From NCBI GenBank assembly GCA_934148845.1, contig CAKPDH010000001.1:186001-250000 (forward strand): a DNA stretch of 64,000 bases. The letters run 5' to 3'. Both the position numbers and the translations under genes were made by a program. This DNA comes from an uncultured Bacilli bacterium (GTDB taxonomy: Bacteria; Bacillota_I; Bacilli_A; RF39; UBA660). Shown piece after piece: positions 1-7,752 of the stretch. Positions within the stretch are counted from its first letter, which is position 1. Every line of letters begins with the position of its first letter. The notes beneath the pieces are model-generated. The model had not been told where the DNA came from. It searched no databases and worked only from the letters and a program-made list of their open reading frames with translations.

Positions 1-135
1 GTGTCAAGTAACGAGTCAAGTTATATATATGAAGTAAAATCCCCTAAGGATCATTCATTTATTAATGAAATTTATAAAATAAGAGGAGTAAAGGAAGTTA
101 ATTTGATGGGTCAAGATGGAGAATATCAATATTAA
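1..135 (+). CDS. 3' end of a truncated gene, possibly DUF4956-like
   Basis: The frame is open from the first base and ends in TAA, giving the last 44 residues of a protein that starts outside the window. The tail contains IYKIRGVKEVNLMGQDGEY, an ACT-like C-terminal pattern (helix, then a strand after 'GVKEVNL') that resembles the ends of DUF4956 membrane proteins. That resemblance is from memory and is weak evidence on so short a fragment. The 6S RNA promoter follows immediately, so the gene is not cotranscribed with anything visible downstream. Confidence 0.5.
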   Translation: MSSNESSYIYEVKSPKDHSFINEIYKIRGVKEVNLMGQDGEYQY

Positions 136-148
136 TTTAAAATATATA

Positions 149-177
149 TTGAATTTAAATCTTTAATTTGATATAAT
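149..177 (+). promoter_or_regulatory. Vegetative promoter of the 6S RNA
   Basis: TTGAAT (149-154) and a perfect TATAAT (172-177) are separated by exactly 17 bp. The predicted start, about seven bases further on, coincides with the first base pair of the 6S terminal stem at 184. This agreement supports both the promoter and the RNA call. Confidence 0.8.
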
Positions 178-183
178 TATTTT

Positions 184-350
184 GCTGGGATATGCGATTG
201 TTTCAATAAAAAACCTACTAATCGAAAATATAAGGGAATCTAATTCATTGTTCGTGTTGAAGACCTAATTATTAGGGATCCTAAAAATGATGATGTGATG
301 CCCACCTGGGAGACTAGGTTTTATTCGATTCGGAACGTCGCTTTCTTGGC
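184..350 (+). ncRNA. ssrS: 6S RNA (RNA polymerase-binding regulatory RNA)
   Basis: The 167-nt non-coding stretch has the 6S layout. Its ends pair: GCTGGGA (184-190) with TCTTGGC (344-350), then GCGAT (193-197) with GTCGC (337-341), using several G-U pairs as in known 6S closing stems. The 3' half contains the conserved-looking GCCCACCTGGGAGACTAGG (300-318) typical of the downstream arm in Firmicutes. The length fits the family, which is usually 160-200 nt. 6S RNA mimics an open promoter and holds the vegetative RNA polymerase in stationary phase. It has its own promoter, and a short T-rich stretch follows at 351-355. The identification rests on structure and remembered motifs; a covariance-model search would settle it. 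Confidence 0.75.
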
Positions 351-372
351 TTTTTATTTATAGAGGTGAGTT

Positions 373-972
373 GTGATAACAAGTATGAAGTTAACTGATA
401 TTACATATGTAGTATTTGATTTAGAAACTACAGGTCTTTATCCTAATAGTGGTGATTCTATTATAGAAATAGGCGCTGTTAAAATAAAAGGTGGAAATAT
501 AATTGATAGATATGATGAACTTGTATATCCTTATAAATTATTAAGTGAAGATATTATAAAAATAACAGGTATTACAAATGAAATGTTAGAGGGAAAAAGA
601 AAAGAAAAAGAATGTATTATAGATTTTATGAATTGGGTATCTGATGCTCCAATGGTAGCGCATAATGCTAAATTTGATATATCTTTTATATTAAATGCTT
701 ATGATAAATATAATTTAGGTGAGTTTAAAAATACAGTTATAGATACATTAGGTTTATCTAGATATTTAGAATCAAGTGAAAGATATCATAATTTGGCAAC
801 TTTAGTAAAAAGATATAATATACCTTGGGATGAAGATAAACATCATAGAGGAGATTATGATAGTATGGGTACTGCTTTAATATTTGATAAAATGTTAAAA
901 AAGCTTGAACTTAATAATATTACTACTATGAACGATTTATATAAATACAAATTTATTGTTATAAGAAAATAA
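373..972 (+). CDS. DEDDh 3'-5' exonuclease (DnaQ/PolC epsilon-like)
   Basis: A 199-residue protein of the DnaQ superfamily. The first exonuclease motif is VVFDLETTGL (Asp and Glu of DEDDh), the second is HNAKFDISF near residue 96, and the third is HHRGDYDSMGTA near residue 156, giving the His and final Asp. It should remove nucleotides 3'-5' from DNA or RNA. It carries only the nuclease domain, so it could act as a free-standing proofreading or repair nuclease. The GTG start follows a GAGGTGAG ribosome binding site; an ATG nine bases further is an alternative. It is preceded by 6S RNA and closed by a strong terminator, so it appears to be its own unit. The exact substrate cannot be read from sequence. 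Confidence 0.85.
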   Translation: MITSMKLTDITYVVFDLETTGLYPNSGDSIIEIGAVKIKGGNIIDRYDELVYPYKLLSEDIIKITGITNEMLEGKRKEKECIIDFMNWVSDAPMVAHNAKFDISFILNAYDKYNLGEFKNTVIDTLGLSRYLESSERYHNLATLVKRYNIPWDEDKHHRGDYDSMGTALIFDKMLKKLELNNITTMNDLYKYKFIVIRK

Positions 973-988
973 TATTATAAAATTAATC

Positions 989-1014
989 GACATAATTATT
1001 TATGTCTTTTTTTT
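989..1014 (+). terminator. Intrinsic terminator after the exonuclease gene
   Basis: A 7-bp stem, GACATAA (989-995) with TTATGTC (1000-1006), has a four-base loop and a run of eight T. The hairpin includes an in-frame ATG at 1002, which argues against using that codon as the start of spoIIGA. Confidence 0.85.
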
Positions 1015-1034
1015 ATAATAAATATGGTGATTAT

Positions 1035-1814
1035 ATGAAAGTATATGTAGACCTAATTATGATATTAAATTTTTTCCTTGATTTTATTTTATTATTGTCA
1101 GTATCAGTTATACTTAAGAGATGTTCTAGTATTAAAAGACTATTAATGGGATCATTTATTGGTGGTGTAAGTATATTATTTTTGTTTTTTAATATAAATA
1201 GTTTTATATTATTTTTATTTAAAATATTCATAAGTATTTTAATGGTTATAATTTCATTTGGCTTTAGGAATATTAAATATACATTAGTAAATATATTATA
1301 TTTATATCTTTCAAGTATAATTTTAGGAGGCTTTTTATATTTATTAAATATACAATTTTCATATAAACATATAGGTATAATTTTTATTAATAATGGATTA
1401 AGTATAAATTTTATATTTTTAATTATAACATCTCCATTAATATTATATATATATATTAAACAAACAAAAAATTTTAGAAGTAAATATTCTAATTATTATA
1501 ATGTTTATATATATAAAAATAATAAAAAATATAGATATAATGCATATTTAGATACAGGAAATACATTAGTAGACAATCTAAGTAATAAATGTGTTATATT
1601 GATAGATAAAAGAAAAATTCTATTTGATATAAAAGAATTTAGGTTAATACCATATAGAAGTATTAGTGGTACTGATTTAATTAGAGTAGTAAAAATAGAT
1701 AAATTGGTATTTAATGATAAAGAATATAATAAAGTATTATTAGGTATTATAGATAAAATAGATTTAGATGGAATTGATATTATATTAAATAGAAAATTAT
1801 TGGAGGATTTATGA
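1035..1814 (+). CDS. spoIIGA: Sporulation sigma-E processing peptidase SpoIIGA
   Basis: A membrane aspartic protease that removes the pro-sequence of SigE in the mother cell after a signal from the forespore. The first half is a bundle of about five hydrophobic helices. The soluble C-terminal half contains AYLDTGNTLVD, the retroviral-type Asp protease motif with the catalytic Asp-Thr-Gly. The 259-residue length is slightly below the Bacillus protein. The start chosen here (MKVYVDLIMIL) follows a GGTGA site; the upstream ATG at 1002 lies inside the preceding terminator. The gene overlaps sigE by four bases (ATGA), the classical spoIIGA-sigE arrangement, which makes the assignment very secure. 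Confidence 0.95.
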   Translation: MKVYVDLIMILNFFLDFILLLSVSVILKRCSSIKRLLMGSFIGGVSILFLFFNINSFILFLFKIFISILMVIISFGFRNIKYTLVNILYLYLSSIILGGFLYLLNIQFSYKHIGIIFINNGLSINFIFLIITSPLILYIYIKQTKNFRSKYSNYYNVYIYKNNKKYRYNAYLDTGNTLVDNLSNKCVILIDKRKILFDIKEFRLIPYRSISGTDLIRVVKIDKLVFNDKEYNKVLLGIIDKIDLDGIDIILNRKLLEDL

Positions 1815-2497
1815 TAAGAAAAATATTAAATTATATTAAAAAAATATTAAGTGATTGTGGGGTATACTTTGTAGGAAGTGCAGATAAATTACCAGAACCA
1901 TTATCTAAGGAAGAAGAAGTTAAATATGTTTTAATGTCTATGGATGGTGATATTTTAGCGCGTAATAAGCTTATAGAACATAATCTAAGATTGGTAGTTT
2001 TTTTATCAAAAAAATATGAAAATACAGGTGTTGATTTAGAAGATTTAGTAAGTATAGGTACTATTGGATTAATTAAAGGAGTAAAAACTTATAAATTAGA
2101 TAAAAACATTAAATTAGCTACTTATGCATCACGATGTATAGATAATGAAATACTTATGTTTTTAAGGAAAAATAAAAGAAGAAAGGGTGAAATAAGTTTT
2201 GAGGATAGTTTAAGTTATGATAGTGAGGGAAATGAGTTACACCTTGAGGATATTTTAGGTACTTCAAGTGATATTGTAACACGTAATTTAGAGGAGGAAA
2301 TAGAAAGAAAAATATTATATGAAGAACTTGTTAAATTGAATTCCAGAGATAAGCAGATAATGATACTTAGATATGGATTATTTAATAATAAAGAATTAAC
2401 ACAAAAAGAGGTTGCGGAAAAATTAGGCATTAGTCAGTCATATATATCTAGAATAGAAAAGAAGGTAATAAATAGACTCAAAATTCAGAATAGATAA
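1811..2497 (+). CDS. sigE: RNA polymerase sigma factor SigE (mother-cell sporulation)
   Basis: A 228-residue sigma-70 family protein matching Bacillus SigE along its length: NLRLVVFLSKKYENTG, then DLVSIGTIGLIKGV and LATYASRCIDNEILM (region 2), and GISQSYISRIEKKV at the end (region 4 helix-turn-helix). The first ~20 residues form an amphipathic, basic pro-sequence followed by YFVG, which corresponds to the Y-Y-I-G cleavage region of pro-SigE. The factor should therefore be made inactive and activated by the SpoIIGA encoded just upstream. It drives early mother-cell genes. Unlike in Bacillus, sigG is not next door but about 57 kb away on the other strand. Confidence 0.95.
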   Translation: MIRKILNYIKKILSDCGVYFVGSADKLPEPLSKEEEVKYVLMSMDGDILARNKLIEHNLRLVVFLSKKYENTGVDLEDLVSIGTIGLIKGVKTYKLDKNIKLATYASRCIDNEILMFLRKNKRRKGEISFEDSLSYDSEGNELHLEDILGTSSDIVTRNLEEEIERKILYEELVKLNSRDKQIMILRYGLFNNKELTQKEVAEKLGISQSYISRIEKKVINRLKIQNR

Positions 2498-2534
2498 TTA
2501 ATTAAATTTATGATATTATGTAGGTGGTGATATA

Positions 2535-3233
2535 ATGAGAGTTGGAATATTTGATTCTGGTGTAGGTGGACTTACTGTACTTAAAAGTCTAGTTGATAGA
2601 TATAAAAATAATGAATATATATATTTAGGGGATACTATAAATATTCCTTATGGTAATAAAAGTGTAGATGAAATAGTATATTTAGCAAATAAAATGATAG
2701 ATTTTCTCTTAAAAGAAAATGTTGATATTATAATTATTGCTTGTGGCACTATTAGTTCTTTAGTAGAAAAATTGAAGAAAGTAGATAAAAAAGTAATAGA
2801 TATAATATCCCCCACTATAAGTTATATAAATAAATCAAATTATAATAATATAGGTGTAATTGCTACTAAATCTACAATAAGAAGTAATGTATTTAACAAA
2901 ATAAATAAAAATATTAAATGTGTTGAATGTCCTATGCTTGCTACTTTAATTGAAAATGATAATAGTGATATAGACAAATATTTATCTATTTATTTAAATA
3001 AGTTAGATAATATAGATGCTTTAATACTTGGATGTACACATTATAAAATTATAAGTGATAAAATAAGTAAAAAATTAAATGTTAAATTAATAGATATGTC
3101 AGATTTTATCAAGATAGAAGAGGGTGAAAAATCTAGTATTAAATTATACTTTACTAAAATAGATAATAATGTTTTAGGCAATGTAAATAAAATACTAAAA
3201 ACAAATCCAGATATAAAATTTGTTGAATTATAA
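2535..3233 (+). CDS. murI: Glutamate racemase-like protein (MurI family)
   Basis: The 232-residue protein begins IFDSGVGGLTVLK, the MurI signature with the first active-site Asp-Ser, and carries LGCTHYKII with the second catalytic Cys. It should interconvert L- and D-glutamate for peptidoglycan. Two features are unusual. The usual C-N-T motif around the first catalytic Cys reads IACGTISS, so the conserved Asn is Gly while the Cys is kept. The protein is also about 30 residues shorter than typical racemases. It may be a genuine but divergent racemase or a related Asp/Glu racemase-superfamily enzyme. A GGTGG site precedes the ATG, and a hairpin terminator follows directly. Confidence 0.8.
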   Translation: MRVGIFDSGVGGLTVLKSLVDRYKNNEYIYLGDTINIPYGNKSVDEIVYLANKMIDFLLKENVDIIIIACGTISSLVEKLKKVDKKVIDIISPTISYINKSNYNNIGVIATKSTIRSNVFNKINKNIKCVECPMLATLIENDNSDIDKYLSIYLNKLDNIDALILGCTHYKIISDKISKKLNVKLIDMSDFIKIEEGEKSSIKLYFTKIDNNVLGNVNKILKTNPDIKFVEL

Positions 3234-3272
3234 AACAAAAAAGTGTAAAAATATTTACATTTTTTTTGTTTT
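3234..3272 (+). terminator. Intrinsic terminator after murI, overlapping the next promoter
   Basis: TGTAAA (3244-3249) pairs with TTTACA (3254-3259) around an AATA loop. The stem is extended by an A-rich arm pairing with the following T-run. The downstream stem arm is also the -35 box of the next gene. Confidence 0.8.
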
Positions 3273-3282
3273 GCGCTATACT
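3254..3282 (+). promoter_or_regulatory. Vegetative promoter of the first adhesin gene
   Basis: TTTACA (3254-3259) and TATACT (3277-3282) are 17 bp apart. The -35 box is the 3' arm of the murI terminator hairpin. The predicted start near 3289 leaves a leader of about 18 nt containing the strong site GGTAGGAGG before the ATG. Confidence 0.7.
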
Positions 3283-3306
3283 AAATATGCAAGGTAGGAG
3301 GAATGT

Positions 3307-5628
3307 ATGAAGTTAAAATTTAAGCAAATTCTTTTATTGTTTATTTTTACTATAATTAGTTTATTTATTAATTCTAATATAGTAAATGCTCTAGCAGATG
3401 GTTTTCCTAAATCACTTACTTCTTTAGTACAAGATTCAAATGGTTGGCTAACCAGTAATGGAGGTAAGGGAGAAACATATCAATATAAGTCTGGTACTTG
3501 TGATAATTCAGGTAGTAATGTGTGTTATTCTTATTTTAGATATAAATATTCTACTGATGCATCAAATATACCATTTACTTGTATTTCTGGAATTGATACG
3601 GTAACTCCAATAGGTAGAACTTGTAATCTTAGTACGGATGAAAGTATTTTAACTAAAAAGCAAAAAATAGCGCTTGCATATATACTAAATAAGTACCCTT
3701 CAGATAGATCAAAAGAAGACTATTATTGGACAGAAGTATATGGAAGTTATTATATGGGTGGATATGTAGGATCTGTTTGTGGTCAAAGGAAAGATTCAAG
3801 TGGAAAAGCTTATATTTCTGATACTTCAAAAAATACTAAATGTGAGAATATAAAAAATGAAGCAAATAATTATGCAAATAAAATTATAGATTTTAAGGCA
3901 TATTTATCAAGTGTAAGACTTAATTTTAAAATAGATCCAGTAAATAATAATTATTTTAAATCAGACGAGATTAGCATAACTGGTTCAAATGATTTACTTA
4001 ATTTAAGTACTGTTGATATATCAGATTTTATGAGTGATGTAAGTGGTTTAATTATTAATAAAACTGATGATTATAAGTTTGTTGTAAGAGTACCTAAAGA
4101 TAAAGTACCATCTGGAAAATCTTATGGAATTAGTGTAAAAGCTATATGGGATATTTATTTTAAAGCAACATATGCATATAATTGTGGAGCTAATATACAA
4201 AATGTTATTATTAATAAATTTGATACTTTAAGTCATGGTGGAGCATTAGTTGCTATGGGAACTATTACTCGTTCTAAGCTTTCAATAGCAAAGGTAGATA
4301 ATGATGGAAATTATGTTGCAGGAGCAACTTTACTACTTACATCGGATAAAGGATATAGTAAAAATTTTACAAGTGGAACCTCTCCAATTGTGATAGAAGA
4401 CTTACCACTAGCTAAGTATACATTAAAAGAAACTAAGGCACCGGACGGTTATGTAGTATCAAATGAAACTAAAACAATTGAGCTAAATAATTCAAATTTA
4501 TCTGGGTCTTTAACTATTTTAAATAATAAACAAGGCACTATTTCTATTAGTAAACGCGAGATTACTAAAGAAGAAGAATTGGTAGGAGCAACTTTAACTA
4601 TTTTAGATAAAGATAAAAAACCTGTTGATATAACAGGAATAAAAACTACTGTAGCTTTAATATCTGGCAAGGGATTGTCTTGGGTATCAACAAACGTTCC
4701 AAATCAAATAATTGGACTTAAAGCTGGTACATATTATCTTATAGAAGAACAAGCACCAAGTTATTTTATTAGAAATAAATCAGAGGTAAAATTTACTGTA
4801 ACTGATTCTGGGAAAGTAACATTAAATAGTGAAAAAAGTGAAATGTATTCTGTATATGGTAGTCATATTATTTTAAATAACAAAAAAATAGAGTTACTTT
4901 TTTCTAAGATGGATATAGCAGATGATAAAGAACTTGAGGGAGCAACAATTAAGATATATAAAGATGGTAGCAATGATGAAGTTTTAAGCTTTGTATCAAC
5001 AGGATCTCCATATAAGTTTTCACTTCCAGGATCTGGTAAATATAAATTAGTTGAAGAGATTGCACCTAACGGTTATAAGAAAATCTTAGGAACATATACA
5101 TTTGAACTTACAGAAGATGGAAAAATTAAACTTTTGGATAAAGAAGGACGTAATGTCAAGATAGAAAACAATAATAGAATAATATTATATAATGAGTTAA
5201 TAGAGTTTAATTTTTATAAAAAAGATTTTAAAGGTGATAAAGTATTAGAAGGTGCAAATATAGTTGTATCATATATAGAAGATTTAAAAGATGATGTTGT
5301 TCTTTATAATTTCAAAACGACTAAAAAACCAACTAAGTTAAGATTAGAACCTGGTAGATATAAAATAGTTGAGACTAGTGCGCCTAAAGGATATGAACTT
5401 ATAAAAACTGTATATATAGTTGAGATATCAGAAGAAGGAAGCATTAAATTAATTTCTGAAAGTGGTACTAATTTTAAAATAAATGGCGAAGATATTATTT
5501 TATATAATGAATTAATTAATGTTCCAGATACTGGAGTTAATGGATATGCATACTTATTCTTAGCTTTAGCGCTTGTATCTGGTGGTGGACTTTTCATATA
5601 TATAGTAAAACATAGAAAATTAGCTTAA
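3307..5628 (+). CDS. Sortase-type surface adhesin with four CnaB/SpaA-like domains
   Basis: A 773-residue exported protein. Residues 1-30 are a signal peptide (LLLFIFTIISLF core, cleavage near NALA). An N-terminal domain of about 300 residues is followed by four CnaB/SpaA-type beta-sandwich repeats at roughly 320-395, 405-510, 523-605 and 617-705. Each repeat has the usual 'K-x-D ... G-A' opening and an E-x-x-A-P closing motif (KETKAPDGY, EEQAPSYF, VEEIAPNGY, VETSAPKGY). The Lys and Glu suggest self-made isopeptide crosslinks. The C terminus has VPDTG at about 739, a hydrophobic helix and a basic tail, i.e. an LPxTG-like sortase signal. The N-terminal domain resembles a thioester domain, but the expected T-Q-x-x-x-W motif reads W-T-E-V-Y, so the thioester Gln may be Glu. 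No sortase gene is visible in the window. Confidence 0.85.
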   Translation: MKLKFKQILLLFIFTIISLFINSNIVNALADGFPKSLTSLVQDSNGWLTSNGGKGETYQYKSGTCDNSGSNVCYSYFRYKYSTDASNIPFTCISGIDTVTPIGRTCNLSTDESILTKKQKIALAYILNKYPSDRSKEDYYWTEVYGSYYMGGYVGSVCGQRKDSSGKAYISDTSKNTKCENIKNEANNYANKIIDFKAYLSSVRLNFKIDPVNNNYFKSDEISITGSNDLLNLSTVDISDFMSDVSGLIINKTDDYKFVVRVPKDKVPSGKSYGISVKAIWDIYFKATYAYNCGANIQNVIINKFDTLSHGGALVAMGTITRSKLSIAKVDNDGNYVAGATLLLTSDKGYSKNFTSGTSPIVIEDLPLAKYTLKETKAPDGYVVSNETKTIELNNSNLSGSLTILNNKQGTISISKREITKEEELVGATLTILDKDKKPVDITGIKTTVALISGKGLSWVSTNVPNQIIGLKAGTYYLIEEQAPSYFIRNKSEVKFTVTDSGKVTLNSEKSEMYSVYGSHIILNNKKIELLFSKMDIADDKELEGATIKIYKDGSNDEVLSFVSTGSPYKFSLPGSGKYKLVEEIAPNGYKKILGTYTFELTEDGKIKLLDKEGRNVKIENNNRIILYNELIEFNFYKKDFKGDKVLEGANIVVSYIEDLKDDVVLYNFKTTKKPTKLRLEPGRYKIVETSAPKGYELIKTVYIVEISEEGSIKLISESGTNFKINGEDIILYNELINVPDTGVNGYAYLFLALALVSGGGLFIYIVKHRKLA

Positions 5629-5706
5629 AAAAATTAAGTATACTAATTTTGATATATTTTTAAAATAATTTAATTTATAATTTATTTATTGATAGGAGGA
5701 TTTATA

Positions 5707-7605
5707 ATGAAAAACAAATTAAACTATTTATTTCTAGCTTTTTTAATCTTTATTAATATAGTAAATACTAAAGCGGTTACTTATAATAATTCAAAGAAAT
5801 CAAATTGTGATAATACAAAATATTATTATATTGAAACAAACAGTGAAGCTGATGATTCATCTGCTCCAATAGGGCATGGGTGGGTTATTAGAGAAGAAAA
5901 TACTTCAGATTTTACTGAATGTAAAAATAGTCCTGTTTGTGTAAAAAATTGCCTTGACTCAAATGGAAAATTAAAAAATGGGTATTGTGTTGCAGTATCT
6001 GAAACTTGTAATTATTCTATAGATTATACTAGTGATTATGGTACTACACATACACTACAAGCTTTCTGCCTTGAAGGCTATGTAAAATTTGAAAATGGAA
6101 TATCTTATGTTGAAGATACTACAGATCCATTAAATGAAGTTTTAAGTTCTACTATAGATGGTTCTAAGATTACTGGTGTTGCTTGCGGAATGATTAAATC
6201 CTACCTTAATAATTCTGCAAATCTAGATTCTTTGTTTGTAGATGGTTCTTTAGATTTTAGTAAAATTTCAGATTCAATTATAAAAGATACACAAAAGAAT
6301 TTATGGTCACATAAAGCAGATGTTACTAAAGGTACTTGTTCTGCAATTGAGAATTTTCTAGATAAAGATAAGAAAGGTTATTATTATTTCTTTAGTAAAG
6401 ATAATAAATTAACTTTTAATTATTCAAATAATACTTATGAAAGTACAGCTATAATAAAATATCAAAATTTGGCAACTTTTCCATCATTAACATCAAATCA
6501 TTCAGATTTAATTAAATTATATTTAAAAGATGATAATGATACTTTTAATGAAGTAAGTTGGGATTATTTCAAAGATAGTAATTCTAGTTTACAACATGTT
6601 AATGAGATTAGAAACATATTAAAAAATGGTATTAAAATAGTAATAGATGCAAGTAAAATAAACTTGGGTGATACTTATAATGTTTCTTCTAGTGCATCAA
6701 TAAAAATAGGAAACAGAACTGATTTTGAATCAAGTTTTAAGGTATTAAAACCAGTAAGTGGTAGTTATCAGAAAATTGGAATTCCAAAACTTAAGAAAAC
6801 TACTACTGATATTAAAGAGGATACTAATACACAAACTTCATTTAGTTTAAATCTTGGAAATATAAAAATAATAAAGAAAGATAAAAAAACTGATCAAGTT
6901 TTAGCTGGAGCTAAATTTAAATTAGAATACAAATATAATGGTGAATATGTGCCTGCTAAGTATTATAATGGCAAATACATAGGTGAAGTTGTTACTGATA
7001 GTAATGGTGTTATAAATTTAACTAATTTACCATATGGTGATTATAAAATAGTTGAAACTTCCGTACCAGAAGGATTTGAATTAGCTACTGATTTAATATT
7101 AGAAAGAAGTTTAAATGATAATAATAAAAATATAGAAGAAGTTATATATAATGAACCTAAAAATATAATATTTTCTAAAAAAGATATAACTAATTCAGAA
7201 GAACTTGCAGGTGCTAAAATATCAATATATAAATATAATTTAGACACTAAAGAAAAAGAAGAATTATTATTTTCTTTTACTTCAGGAGATAAGCCTTTTT
7301 ATAATTATTTAAGTCCAGGTACTTATGTACTTGTAGAGGAAATTGCGCCTAATGGATTTTCTAAAGTTCAAACAGAGTTTGTATTTAATATAACTAAAAA
7401 TTATAAAGCAGAGTTATTAGATGTAGAATCTAGTGAAAATATAAAGACTGAAGATAATAAAATAATTTTATATAATGATGTAGTAAAAGTTCCAGATACA
7501 AAAATAAATAAGGTTTTAATATATGGAATTATATCTAGTGTATTGATAATATCTGGTAGCGCTTTAATTTATTTTAAACAAAAAAAATTATTAAAAATAG
7601 ATTGA
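5707..7605 (+). CDS. Thioester-domain surface adhesin with two CnaB-like domains
   Basis: A 632-residue exported protein paralogous to the preceding adhesin. A signal peptide (about 1-23) is followed by a domain with FCLEGY (Cys121) and DTQKNLW (Gln196). These match the paired Cys and T-Q motifs of thioester domains in Gram-positive adhesins, which form a reactive Cys-Gln bond able to attach covalently to host amines. Two CnaB-type repeats follow, with VETSVPEGF and VEEIAPNGF closing motifs. The C terminus has VPDTK, a membrane helix and a lysine-rich tail. The position normally held by sortase-motif Gly is Lys, so anchoring may be by the helix alone. The ATG at 5707 is chosen because the AGGAGG site lies inside the longer frame from 5689. 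Confidence 0.8.
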   Translation: MKNKLNYLFLAFLIFINIVNTKAVTYNNSKKSNCDNTKYYYIETNSEADDSSAPIGHGWVIREENTSDFTECKNSPVCVKNCLDSNGKLKNGYCVAVSETCNYSIDYTSDYGTTHTLQAFCLEGYVKFENGISYVEDTTDPLNEVLSSTIDGSKITGVACGMIKSYLNNSANLDSLFVDGSLDFSKISDSIIKDTQKNLWSHKADVTKGTCSAIENFLDKDKKGYYYFFSKDNKLTFNYSNNTYESTAIIKYQNLATFPSLTSNHSDLIKLYLKDDNDTFNEVSWDYFKDSNSSLQHVNEIRNILKNGIKIVIDASKINLGDTYNVSSSASIKIGNRTDFESSFKVLKPVSGSYQKIGIPKLKKTTTDIKEDTNTQTSFSLNLGNIKIIKKDKKTDQVLAGAKFKLEYKYNGEYVPAKYYNGKYIGEVVTDSNGVINLTNLPYGDYKIVETSVPEGFELATDLILERSLNDNNKNIEEVIYNEPKNIIFSKKDITNSEELAGAKISIYKYNLDTKEKEELLFSFTSGDKPFYNYLSPGTYVLVEEIAPNGFSKVQTEFVFNITKNYKAELLDVESSENIKTEDNKIILYNDVVKVPDTKINKVLIYGIISSVLIISGSALIYFKQKKLLKID

Positions 7606-7621
7606 CATATCTATTTTTTTA
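7593..7621 (+). terminator. Intrinsic terminator overlapping the adhesin stop codon
   Basis: AAATAGAT (7595-7602) pairs with ATCTATTT (7609-7616) and a T-run follows. The TGA stop at 7603-7605 sits in the loop. Confidence 0.8.
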
Positions 7622-7752
7622 TTATATATTTATATAGACGTTTTGCAAAGAATTACAATTTAATATTTAATATGTGTACTGCATTTAATATGTAGTTTTT
7701 TGCGTTATAAGTATATTTTGTTTTTCTTTTGCTTAGGAGAGGAGTTGATAAA

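Noticed and set aside
1002..1034. Upstream ATG for spoIIGA
   Set aside because: The codon lies within the preceding intrinsic terminator and has no ribosome binding site; the ATG at 1035 has GGTGA at the proper distance.
5649..5681. Promoter TTGATA ... TATAAT before the second adhesin
   Set aside because: The spacer would be 21 bp, outside the normal range; cotranscription with the first adhesin or another promoter is equally possible.
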